The notes beneath the pieces were generated by a model, which saw only the letters and a list, made by a program, of their open reading frames with translations, was not told the origin of the DNA and made no database searches. From an uncultured Bacteroidales bacterium (GTDB taxonomy: Bacteria > Bacteroidota > Bacteroidia > Bacteroidales > F082), in assembly GCA_947303625.1 (NCBI GenBank), contig CAMYYV010000008.1:1-49012 (forward strand): a DNA stretch of 49,012 bases. Direction: 5' to 3'. The translations under genes were made by a program, and so were the position numbers. This document shows positions 9,725 to 17,497 of this stretch, piece after piece (the first letter of the stretch is position 1; every line of letters starts with the position of its first letter).

Positions 9725-10540
9725 ATGCGCAGAATCATTTTACCCATGTTGCTTTGCCTCGGGCTGGTCGTCAATGCGTTCGCCCAGACCCCAAAAGACA
9801 TCATGAAAGAGCCCATCCCCGTGGCTATGTTCCAAGTCACGTACGCTTTCCAGCTGCCGGCCTTCGACACCCGTGAGTTGTATGGCATCACCCATAACGT
9901 CGGTGGAGGCTTCGCTTACAAGACCGAGTCGAATTGGCTCTTCGCAGCCAATGCCAACTTCATCGTGGGCGACAAGGTGAAGGGCGACCGTACCGACATC
10001 TTTGGCGAGGGCATCACCACCGTCAATGGCGAGATCATCGGCGGCGCAGGCAGCGTCGCGCTGCTCGACATCAACCAACGCGGCTTCCTCGTGCAGGCCG
10101 AGATGGGTAAGCTGTTTCCTTATGGTGCCAACCCCAATAGCGGCTTCTTCGTGCAAGGCGGCCTCGGTTACCTCCGCAACCGCCTCCGTGTCGACTTCCA
10201 GCAGACCCTGCTCAACCCACCTTATCAGGTGGAAGGCGACTACCAATACGGCTACGACCGCATGCGCGGCGGCCCGGCAGTGCATCTCTCGACAGGTTAT
10301 CTTTACCTCAGCGACACGCGCCTGTTCAACATCTCAGTCGCCCTTGAGATGACCTATGCCCGCACGCGCGACCTGCGCGACTATGACTTCCGCGTGTACA
10401 CCAACGCCGAGACGGGCCAACTCGAACCCGTGGGCCCCACCGACCCACACAAACGCTACAACGATTTCTACTACGGCATCCGCGTCACGTGGAGCATCCC
10501 CACCTACGAACGCAAGCCTGATGATTTCTATTATAATTGA
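9725..10540 (+). CDS. secreted/outer-membrane beta-barrel-like protein of unknown function
   Basis: signal peptide MRRIILPMLLCLGLVVNAFAQ; alternating aromatic/Gly strands; ATG at 9725. Confidence 0.6.
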   Translation: MRRIILPMLLCLGLVVNAFAQTPKDIMKEPIPVAMFQVTYAFQLPAFDTRELYGITHNVGGGFAYKTESNWLFAANANFIVGDKVKGDRTDIFGEGITTVNGEIIGGAGSVALLDINQRGFLVQAEMGKLFPYGANPNSGFFVQGGLGYLRNRLRVDFQQTLLNPPYQVEGDYQYGYDRMRGGPAVHLSTGYLYLSDTRLFNISVALEMTYARTRDLRDYDFRVYTNAETGQLEPVGPTDPHKRYNDFYYGIRVTWSIPTYERKPDDFYYN

Positions 10541-10600
10541 CCCAGACCACTGACCCTGACCAGATTCTCCTAGAGGATGGTCAGGGTCAACGGTCAGGGT
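10539..10600. repeat. short-unit inverted array, GGTCAGG/CCTGACC family
   Basis: GACCcaGACCactGACCctGACCA - centre with TCCTAGAGGA - TGGTCAgGGTCAacGGTCAgGGT; overlaps the TGA stop of the preceding gene. Confidence 0.75.
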
Positions 10601-10609
10601 AAAAGAAAC

Positions 10610-11860
10610 ATGCGAGTTCTCTATACCATAGGTATCCTGCTCTATTCCCTCGGCGTTCGCATCGCTGCCCTCTTCGGCAATGCTAAGGCCGTGAAGTGGG
10701 TGAAAGGGCGCAATCATCAGCGTTCTGAGCCGCAGGCTCAGAACGCTGATGATTGGGTCTGGTTCCATGCCGCCTCCCTCGGTGAGTTCGAGCAAGGCCG
10801 TCCCGTCATAGAGGCGCTGAAGGAACGTCATCCAGAACTGAAGATTTCGCTGTCGTTCTTCTCGCCGTCGGGCTACGAGGTGCGCAAGGACTACCCCTTG
10901 GCCGACGAAGTCGTTTACCTGCCCACCGACACACCTCGCCATGCTGCACAATGGGTGCAACGCCATCATTATGTGGCTGCCTTTTTTATCAAATACGAGT
11001 TTTGGTTCAACTATATGCAGGCGTTGAAGGACGCAGGCATCCCTTTGTTCTACATCTCGCTTATCCTCAAGCCCGACTCCTACTTCTTCCGCTGGTACGG
11101 CACCTGGTTTTTGCGCCAGCTCCATAACGTGACGCATTTCTTCGTGCAAGACGACGCCACAGCCCAGCTGCTGCAAAAGCACGGCATGACTGACGTCACC
11201 GTGTGTGGCGACACCCGCTTCGACCGTGTGGCGGCCATCGCGCGGCAGGCCAAGCCTTTCCCCGAGGTCGAACGCTTCATCGACGGGCGCAAGTGCATCA
11301 TCGCGGGTAGCACCTGGCCGCCCGACGAACGCCTGCTGCTCGACTTCCTGCCGCAGCTGCCCGATGACTATTGCCTCGTTATCGCACCGCATGACATTTC
11401 TGAAAGCCATATTGTACAGATTCAGGCACAGTTTCCTGAAGCGGTGCTGTATTCTGACCTCTGCTCTTGTCCTACCGAGGACAGAGAAAGTGTAGATTCT
11501 CGTGTTTTGATCGTCAATACCATAGGCATCCTCTCCCAGCTCTATCAGTATGCGCGGTTCGTCTATATCGGCGGCGGCTTCGGCGTCAACATCCACAACA
11601 TCCAGGAGCCAGTCACTTTCGGTTGCCCCGTGGTCTTTGGACCCAAATACAAGAGCTTCAAGGAGGCTGTCGACTTGGTGGCGCTCGAAGGGGCTTTCCC
11701 CGTCCAAAATGCTGATGAATTAAAGTCCATCTTCCGTCGTCTGATCGACGACGAGGCGTTTCTCACCCATGCCTCCGGAGTCTGTATCGATTACCTCAAT
11801 GCCCAAGTGGGAGCCACCGAAAGCATCATGGCGGGTTTCGAAAAAGCACTTTTTTCGTAA
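10610..11860 (+). CDS. waaA: 3-deoxy-D-manno-octulosonic acid transferase
   Basis: WFHAASLGEFEQGRPVIEAL, IIAGSTWPPDE, YIGGGFGVNIHNIQEP motifs; ATG at 10610 (MRVLYTIG). Confidence 0.93.
   Translation: MRVLYTIGILLYSLGVRIAALFGNAKAVKWVKGRNHQRSEPQAQNADDWVWFHAASLGEFEQGRPVIEALKERHPELKISLSFFSPSGYEVRKDYPLADEVVYLPTDTPRHAAQWVQRHHYVAAFFIKYEFWFNYMQALKDAGIPLFYISLILKPDSYFFRWYGTWFLRQLHNVTHFFVQDDATAQLLQKHGMTDVTVCGDTRFDRVAAIARQAKPFPEVERFIDGRKCIIAGSTWPPDERLLLDFLPQLPDDYCLVIAPHDISESHIVQIQAQFPEAVLYSDLCSCPTEDRESVDSRVLIVNTIGILSQLYQYARFVYIGGGFGVNIHNIQEPVTFGCPVVFGPKYKSFKEAVDLVALEGAFPVQNADELKSIFRRLIDDEAFLTHASGVCIDYLNAQVGATESIMAGFEKALFS
10711..10755. repeat. perfect 21-bp palindrome (3-nt loop) in-frame within waaA
   Basis: CAATCATCAGCGTTCTGAGCC-GCA-GGCTCAGAACGCTGATGATTG, 45 nt = 15 codons. 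Confidence 0.95.
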
Positions 11861-11953
11861 AAAATTCAAGTTTTTTTTGCTTTCTTGATTTTAATGCCTA
11901 ATTTTGAAGGCTGATTTCGCGTTGAAATTCAGTTTGATATAAATTTGACGCCT

Positions 11954-12937
11954 ATGCAAGACAAACCTACCCAACTCAATCCCCGCATCGGGCTTAGCCA
12001 AGGCGACCTCAATGGCATCGGCTATGAAATCATCTTGAAGACTTTTGCCGACCCTCGTATGTTGGAGTCGCTTACCCCTGTCTTGTATGGGCAATCCAAG
12101 GCTTTTTCCTACTACAAGAAGAACTTCGGCTTCGAGAACCCCAACTATTCGTTGACACGCGACGCGCGTCAGGCGTGGGACAAGAAGTTCAACATCGTCA
12201 ATATCGTGGAAAACGAGGTGAAGATCGACCCAGGCTTGCCTACCGACGTGTCGGCAGAGATGTCGGTGCTCTCGATGAAACGCGCCACGAGTGACCTCAA
12301 CGACGGTATTGTCGACGCTTTGGTCATGGCGCCCGACAACCCCGTGGTAGCCAAGAGCAACCTCGACTACCTGATGTCGTTCCACAAGGATTCGGAGCCG
12401 CTTCGCGTGATGGTCAACGACTTGATGCGCGTGGGTTTGGCCACCGGCGACATGCCGCTTGCCGATGCCTTGGGCCTTATCGACGTCCATTTCTTGGTGT
12501 CGAAGCTGACGGTGCTTGCGCAGGCTTTGTCGACCGACTTCGGCCTCAGCGCACCCAAGATCGCCGTCATGGGCCTCAATCCCCATTCGGGCAGCAAGCC
12601 TGCCGCCGACGACACGGTAGTGAATGCCGTGGCCGAATCCCAGGACAAGGGCATCTTGGCCTTCGGTCCCTTCTCGTCTACACAACTCTTTGCCACGGGC
12701 CTTTGGAGGAAGTACGACGCGGTACTGGCTCTGCATTACGAGCAGGGCATCTTGCCCCTCAAGTTGATGACCTCGGGAGGTTGTGCCTCCTATTGGGCTG
12801 GCTTGCCGGTGGTGTGCGCCGCCCCGATGCACGGTCCCGCCTTCGACATCGCCAACACCAACCAAGCCGAGCCCGACGACTACCGCTTGGCGGTGTTCCT
12901 TGCCACCGACGTGGTCAACCACCGCAAGGAGAAATAG
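11954..12937 (+). CDS. pdxA: 4-hydroxythreonine-4-phosphate dehydrogenase
   Basis: LSQGDLNGIGYEIILKTF, GLNPHSG, ALHYEQGILPLKLM motifs. Confidence 0.92.
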   Translation: MQDKPTQLNPRIGLSQGDLNGIGYEIILKTFADPRMLESLTPVLYGQSKAFSYYKKNFGFENPNYSLTRDARQAWDKKFNIVNIVENEVKIDPGLPTDVSAEMSVLSMKRATSDLNDGIVDALVMAPDNPVVAKSNLDYLMSFHKDSEPLRVMVNDLMRVGLATGDMPLADALGLIDVHFLVSKLTVLAQALSTDFGLSAPKIAVMGLNPHSGSKPAADDTVVNAVAESQDKGILAFGPFSSTQLFATGLWRKYDAVLALHYEQGILPLKLMTSGGCASYWAGLPVVCAAPMHGPAFDIANTNQAEPDDYRLAVFLATDVVNHRKEK

Positions 12938-12938
12938 C

Positions 12939-12991
12939 GGTTCTTAAACGAAAAAAGGAGGCCAACGGCCTCCTTTTTTCGTTTAAGAACC
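12939..12991. terminator. bidirectional intrinsic terminator, perfect 25-bp stem with AAC loop
   Basis: GGTTCTTAAACGAAAAAAGGAGGCC-AAC-GGCCTCCTTTTTTCGTTTAAGAACC between convergent genes. Confidence 0.93.
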
Positions 12992-13000
12992 ATTGTGAAA

Positions 13001-14935
13001 TTACTTCACGATGAGCTTCTGCGTGTCGTTGCCGGCATTCACGAAGTAGACGCCAGCATTGAGGTCGCTGATGTTGATGCTGTTGACGCCAGCGTTGCCC
13101 TTGACGCTCATCACGTTCTGACCCATGATGTTGTAGATCACGATGTCAGCGTTCTGGCTGAGGACGACTTGGAGCTGGTTGACAGCGGGGTTGGGATAGA
13201 GGCTCATGTGGGTGTTGTGGCTCACTTCTTGCACGCCGACACCTTCATCCGGGAACAGGTCGGTCAGCTCGAAGGTCAGACCTTGGTAGTAGTTGTCGTT
13301 GGCATTGCTTTCGCCACCTTCCTCACTTTGTACAAAGGTACCAGGAGTACCGTCGGCCTGGACAGCCACCACGAGGGTGGTGCCGATGACAGTAGCTTGA
13401 GGATAGGTAAACTCAGTTTGGGTGAACATGAAGTCAGTGGTGAGTTGCACCATGTGCGACCAGGTGAGACCACCGTCGCCCGAGTAGTTGGCGAAGAGTT
13501 TGAAGTAAAATCTGCCAGCTTCTCCAGTGTTGTTTTCATCCATCATCATCCAAACCACCACCATGTCGCTGCCGCCGGTGCCAGGCACCATGCAAAGGAT
13601 AGGCATGGCAACAATACCGCAGTTGTAATGGCCGTGGAGGTCTCCCAAGGCCTCTGGGTCGATGTTGAACTCAGTGGCTTCATAGGGATCTTCCCAGTTG
13701 CCGTCGTCGTCCAGGGTGCTGACATAACCGAAGAATTCAGGCCACATATCATGGGTGGCGTCAGAATACCACCAGTAGGACCATGCGATGTCATTTTTCA
13801 GGTAAGCTGTATCCAAAATAAAAGGCTCGCCAGGGGTCAAGTTGCCCGGGATGGCGCTTGGGGTTGTTCCTTCAGCATTGTAAGGAAGGTATTCACTCCA
13901 GAAGGCGCAAGCACCGATGCCGGGAATGTAGCTACCATCGGTCTCAGAGGCCTCGCCACGGGTACCGTTCATTTCGTAGGCCAGGCACAGTTCTCCGTTG
14001 TCGTTCCATAGAGCAGAAGTCCAACGCGGATCATATAAGGTCTCTTCGTCGCTCCAGTAGCCGAGGATGTTGGGGTGGCTGTAGAACACCTTTCTGTTCC
14101 ATGTCTCACCGTTGTCGTCGCTGTAGATGACCATGCCGTCGCTCCAGGTGTTGTTGATGACGAGGGCGATGCGGTTGTCAGCGGTGGTCTCCATCCAATA
14201 GTAGGTGTTGGTGCCCCAGTTGATACCGTATTCAGCGGTGGTGAAGGGCAGCTCGACGCATTCCTTGTCCCAGGTCTGGCCACCGTCGCTCGAACGCCAG
14301 TAGCGGATGGGCTCATACACATCGCCTTCCCAAGCGGTGAACTTGGCAGCGGCCACGTGGATGATGTCGCGGTTAGGACCGGAGGTCATCACCGAGGGGT
14401 GGGTGTAGTCTGCATTGTTGGTGTAAAGGGCACCAGCAGTGCTGTTGGCTTCCATGTGGTCCTTGTCCTCAACGAGGTAGATGCCCAGGTTGTCGGCAGT
14501 GTGGGCAGCCACGACGATGCCGTTCTCCTTGTAGCGGGCGATGGAACCGAAGCCAGTTCTATCATTTTCGATGCGGCCGCCGAGGGGGATCCATTCGTCT
14601 TTCTCGCTGTCGTAGGTGGCGATGCAGGTGCCACGGTCGGAGAAGCCGTTGGTGCTGGCCCAGGTGTAGGCGAAGTTGGCGATGCCATCAGGCCAAGTGA
14701 TGGTTCTGGTGATGTAGCCAGCGTTGGTCTGCCAGTCATAGGTCGAGTAGTCGAGCTCAGCGTCGCTACGCGTCATGTTGGGCTCGCTCAACACGTTCTC
14801 GAGGGTCTCCATGCCGTTGGTCTTCTGCATGGCGGCCACGTTTTGCTTGACGTCTTTGTGCGACATCTTTCTCACTTGCGAGTAGCCGGCAGTGGCTATC
14901 AACAAGACTAATGCTAAAGTAAATAACTTTTTCAT
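13001..14935 (-). CDS. secreted Asp-box (BNR-like) protein with T9SS sorting domain (paralogue 1)
   Basis: Asp boxes SSDGGQTW and SDDNGETW; signal peptide; C-term SLYPNPAVNQLQVVL...GNDTQKLIVK. Confidence 0.82.
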   Translation of the reverse strand: MKKLFTLALVLLIATAGYSQVRKMSHKDVKQNVAAMQKTNGMETLENVLSEPNMTRSDAELDYSTYDWQTNAGYITRTITWPDGIANFAYTWASTNGFSDRGTCIATYDSEKDEWIPLGGRIENDRTGFGSIARYKENGIVVAAHTADNLGIYLVEDKDHMEANSTAGALYTNNADYTHPSVMTSGPNRDIIHVAAAKFTAWEGDVYEPIRYWRSSDGGQTWDKECVELPFTTAEYGINWGTNTYYWMETTADNRIALVINNTWSDGMVIYSDDNGETWNRKVFYSHPNILGYWSDEETLYDPRWTSALWNDNGELCLAYEMNGTRGEASETDGSYIPGIGACAFWSEYLPYNAEGTTPSAIPGNLTPGEPFILDTAYLKNDIAWSYWWYSDATHDMWPEFFGYVSTLDDDGNWEDPYEATEFNIDPEALGDLHGHYNCGIVAMPILCMVPGTGGSDMVVVWMMMDENNTGEAGRFYFKLFANYSGDGGLTWSHMVQLTTDFMFTQTEFTYPQATVIGTTLVVAVQADGTPGTFVQSEEGGESNANDNYYQGLTFELTDLFPDEGVGVQEVSHNTHMSLYPNPAVNQLQVVLSQNADIVIYNIMGQNVMSVKGNAGVNSINISDLNAGVYFVNAGNDTQKLIVK

Positions 14936-14999
14936 TTTGAGTGAGTTTAATTAATAATTTAGTTGGTTGATTGTGTTTTTCTTTTTGGGAAATTTGGAG

Positions 15000-15007
15000 C
15001 AAAGATA
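15000..15007 (-). promoter_or_regulatory. -7 box (TATCTTTG on minus strand)
   Basis: matches TAnnTTTG upstream of gene 13001-14935. Confidence 0.5.
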
Positions 15008-15040
15008 ATGGTTTTTTCTAATACGCAAGTGGTTTTACAA

Positions 15041-15066
15041 AAAAAGGAGGCCGAAGCCTCCTTTTT
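15041..15066 (-). terminator. intrinsic terminator AAAAAGGAGGC-CGAA-GCCTCCTTTTT
   Basis: 11-bp stem, GNRA-like loop, downstream of the 15094-17175 stop. Confidence 0.88.
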
Positions 15067-15093
15067 AAGGTTTAAAGCTTGTGTGAAATACGT

Positions 15094-17175
15094 TTACTTC
15101 ACAACGAACTTCATGGTGTTCTCAAAGCCGTTGGCCTTCACGGTGACGAAGTAGACGCCGCTGCTGAGGCTGCTGGTGTTGAGGGTCGGGGTGTTGACAC
15201 CCGTGTTGATGCTGACGTTCTTGTCCATCACCTTCTGACCCATGAGGTTGTAGACGCTGATGCTCATCTCAGAAGCCTGCGAGGCGTTCACTTCGATGGT
15301 CATCTGGTCGACGACGGGGTTGGGATAGATGCGGGTGGTGGTCACAGGGTTGACAGCGGGAGTCTCACCCACGTTCAGGCCTTCATAGTCCGGCACCACT
15401 TTCTGGGCCCAGATGATGTTGTCGGTGGCATCGGTTTGGTTAGCGTTGTTGCCAATGTAGAAACCGGGTTCTTCGTCAGCTTGATAAGAGAACCAGAATT
15501 CGTTGTTGGTGACATTCTGTGCAGCGCAAGTGGCGACACATTCGTCCATCGAGTGGAGGAAGTCGTCGGCATCTTGCAGCTTCACGTAGTTGTAATAGAC
15601 GTTGCCAGGGATGTCGGTATAGTCGCCAGTGGCGTCGCCGATCACGTAGCCGGGCTCGATGAAGGTGACGTAGACGCTTCTGTATAAGAAGCCGCCAGAA
15701 GACTTTTCACGCGAGGCATCAGGGGATGAGTAACCCACAGCGACGGTGCCTTTGTCGTCGACGGCGATGGCCGGAAGAGTCGAGGCGCCCGAGAAGTACT
15801 GATAGTAGACCTGTTCGCTGAAGATATCGCTATTTTCGATGTCTGCATAGTAATCGTCGGGTTCGATGAAACCGATGAGGTGGTTTTCAGGTTCCCAGTT
15901 GCGGGTGATATAGTCGCTGACTTGTGCGGTAGGCCACCACATGCGGCACACGTTGTGGTCGTTGGGTTCCATCACATAGCCGTCGTCGGGGCAGGTCCAA
16001 GTGGGAGCCACCATGGTGCCCATGGTCTCGTTCCAGTAGAAGATGCCGTCAATAAACTTGGCTTGTTGGATGGTGTAGGAGGTACCAAGTTCAGCGTGGT
16101 AGTAGGAGTGCGAAGACAGAGCGAGGTGCACCATGCCGTCGTTGTCGATGCAGATGGCACCGGTCTCGGGGCCATACATGTTGTTGTCTTCATCGAAAAT
16201 GGAGTTCGGGTCGGTTGCCCAGTCAAGGCCAGCATAAGGGTTGTTCCAGAACTTGATCTTTTCCCAGGTCTCGCCGTTGTCGGTCGACTTGATTACCAGA
16301 CCGTGGCCCATGAGGCCGTCAAGCAGCAGGATGGCCACGTTGTCGCCATTGGCGGCGAGGGCATATTGGTCGGAGCTGTAGACGGTGTATTCCCATTCTT
16401 CGAGGGTGGGCACCATGGTGGTGGTCCAGTTTTCACCATCGGTCGATCTGCTGTAATACAGATAGGTGTCGCCCAGGTTAGGTTCGTCGTCTTGGTCGGC
16501 GGCGAGCACGTGGATGACGTCGTGGTTGGCACCTGAGGTAATCACTCTGGGCCAAGTCATCTCGGCGCTATGGCCTTGGGGTTGAGGCAGGGTGTTGTCA
16601 GGGTTCGGGATGTAGTTGGGGCCTTGCCAGTCGCCTTCACCCTTCTTCTCGCGGGTGTAGTAGGTGATCTTGGTGTTTGAGCTGGTGTGTGACACGACGA
16701 TTTCGCCTTCGGGGCCATACTGGCTGTAGCTCGGCCAGCCGGTCTTCTCGGTTTCGATACGGCCAGGCATGGGTTCGCCGTCGTACTCGTCATAAATGAA
16801 TGCAGTGCCGTCGTAGTAGTCGTAACCGGTACCACGGTCGGTGAGGTTGGCGAGTTGCGACCAGGTGGCCACAACGCCGACGCTACCGTCTTCGAAACGC
16901 CACATGCGGTTGGCGTTGAAGCCGTTCGACTGCAGGTCGTAGTGGGACAGCATGGTAGCCCAGCCTGCATAGTCATCGCCTTTATAGGTGGCGGGGGCGC
17001 CAGCGTTGGGGGCGAAGTTGAGGATTTGGGCATCCAGGGTCTTGCCATAGGAGCGTTGGTGGATGTCGGCGGTGACCTTCTTAACTTGGTCAGCCTTCAT
17101 GCGCTCCATGCCTTTTTGCGCAAAGCCAGTCATGGTGACGGCCAATGCGAGGGTGATGAATAAAACTTTCTTCAT
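15094..17175 (-). CDS. secreted Asp-box (BNR-like) protein with T9SS sorting domain (paralogue 2)
   Basis: Asp boxes STDGENW and STDNGETW; C-term RIYPNPVVDQMTIEV...FENTMKFVVK. Confidence 0.85.
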   Translation of the reverse strand: MKKVLFITLALAVTMTGFAQKGMERMKADQVKKVTADIHQRSYGKTLDAQILNFAPNAGAPATYKGDDYAGWATMLSHYDLQSNGFNANRMWRFEDGSVGVVATWSQLANLTDRGTGYDYYDGTAFIYDEYDGEPMPGRIETEKTGWPSYSQYGPEGEIVVSHTSSNTKITYYTREKKGEGDWQGPNYIPNPDNTLPQPQGHSAEMTWPRVITSGANHDVIHVLAADQDDEPNLGDTYLYYSRSTDGENWTTTMVPTLEEWEYTVYSSDQYALAANGDNVAILLLDGLMGHGLVIKSTDNGETWEKIKFWNNPYAGLDWATDPNSIFDEDNNMYGPETGAICIDNDGMVHLALSSHSYYHAELGTSYTIQQAKFIDGIFYWNETMGTMVAPTWTCPDDGYVMEPNDHNVCRMWWPTAQVSDYITRNWEPENHLIGFIEPDDYYADIENSDIFSEQVYYQYFSGASTLPAIAVDDKGTVAVGYSSPDASREKSSGGFLYRSVYVTFIEPGYVIGDATGDYTDIPGNVYYNYVKLQDADDFLHSMDECVATCAAQNVTNNEFWFSYQADEEPGFYIGNNANQTDATDNIIWAQKVVPDYEGLNVGETPAVNPVTTTRIYPNPVVDQMTIEVNASQASEMSISVYNLMGQKVMDKNVSINTGVNTPTLNTSSLSSGVYFVTVKANGFENTMKFVVK

Positions 17176-17233
17176 GGTGTTTTGTTTTGAATTAATAATG
17201 AGTGATTGATAGATGATTTCTGTTTTGAGGCTA

Positions 17234-17241
17234 CAAATATA
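17234..17241 (-). promoter_or_regulatory. -7 box (TATATTTG on minus strand)
   Basis: tttgaggctaCAAATATAggcattttttt; same context at 19641-19669. Confidence 0.55.
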
Positions 17242-17308
17242 GGCATTTTTTTTGAAGATAGAGGGTAAAATGTCTTTTTTTTGTACAAATTGAATAGCGA
17301 TGTGCCAG

Positions 17309-17440
17309 AGATTCCCTGCGGGAATGGAGTAAAGTCTGCCTATATTATTCGCGGCGGCAAATGAGACTCAACGATTTGTAGGCACCACTTGCCGCCGCGG
17401 TTCAATAAAGATGAAGAATTTCCATTCCCGAAGGGAATCT
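17309..17440. repeat. nested dyad-symmetric element, copy A
   Basis: AGATTCCC-TGC-GGGAATGGA ... TCCATTCCC-GAA-GGGAATCT (terminal inverted repeats 19/20); inner CGCGGCGGCAA (17350-17360) / TTGCCGCCGCG (17389-17399). Confidence 0.9.
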
Positions 17441-17474
17441 AACAAAAAAGGAGGCCGAAGCCTCCTTTTTTGTT
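17441..17474. terminator. intrinsic terminator AACAAAAAAGGAGGC-CGAA-GCCTCCTTTTTTGTT
   Basis: perfect 15-bp stem, downstream of the 17498-19588 stop; abuts element copy A. Confidence 0.9.
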
Positions 17475-17497
17475 TCAAGTTAGTGTGAGTGTTTTCC

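Noticed and set aside
10334-11707. 457-aa antisense ORF over waaA
   Set aside because: Shadow ORF; the sense strand encodes a clear WaaA.
11891-12922. 343-aa antisense ORF over pdxA
   Set aside because: Shadow ORF with no motif; the sense strand is a clear PdxA.
12995-14011. 338-aa plus-strand ORF over the Asp-box gene
   Set aside because: Shadow ORF; similar V/H/E/G-rich reverse-frame translations appear opposite all T9SS genes here (e.g. 15880-16536, 18845-19474).
17309-17440. tRNA or known riboswitch from the cloverleaf-like fold
   Set aside because: No tRNA signatures (no T-loop GTTCRA context, no anticodon arm geometry), and the terminal hairpins are inverted copies of each other, which fits a repeat element better.
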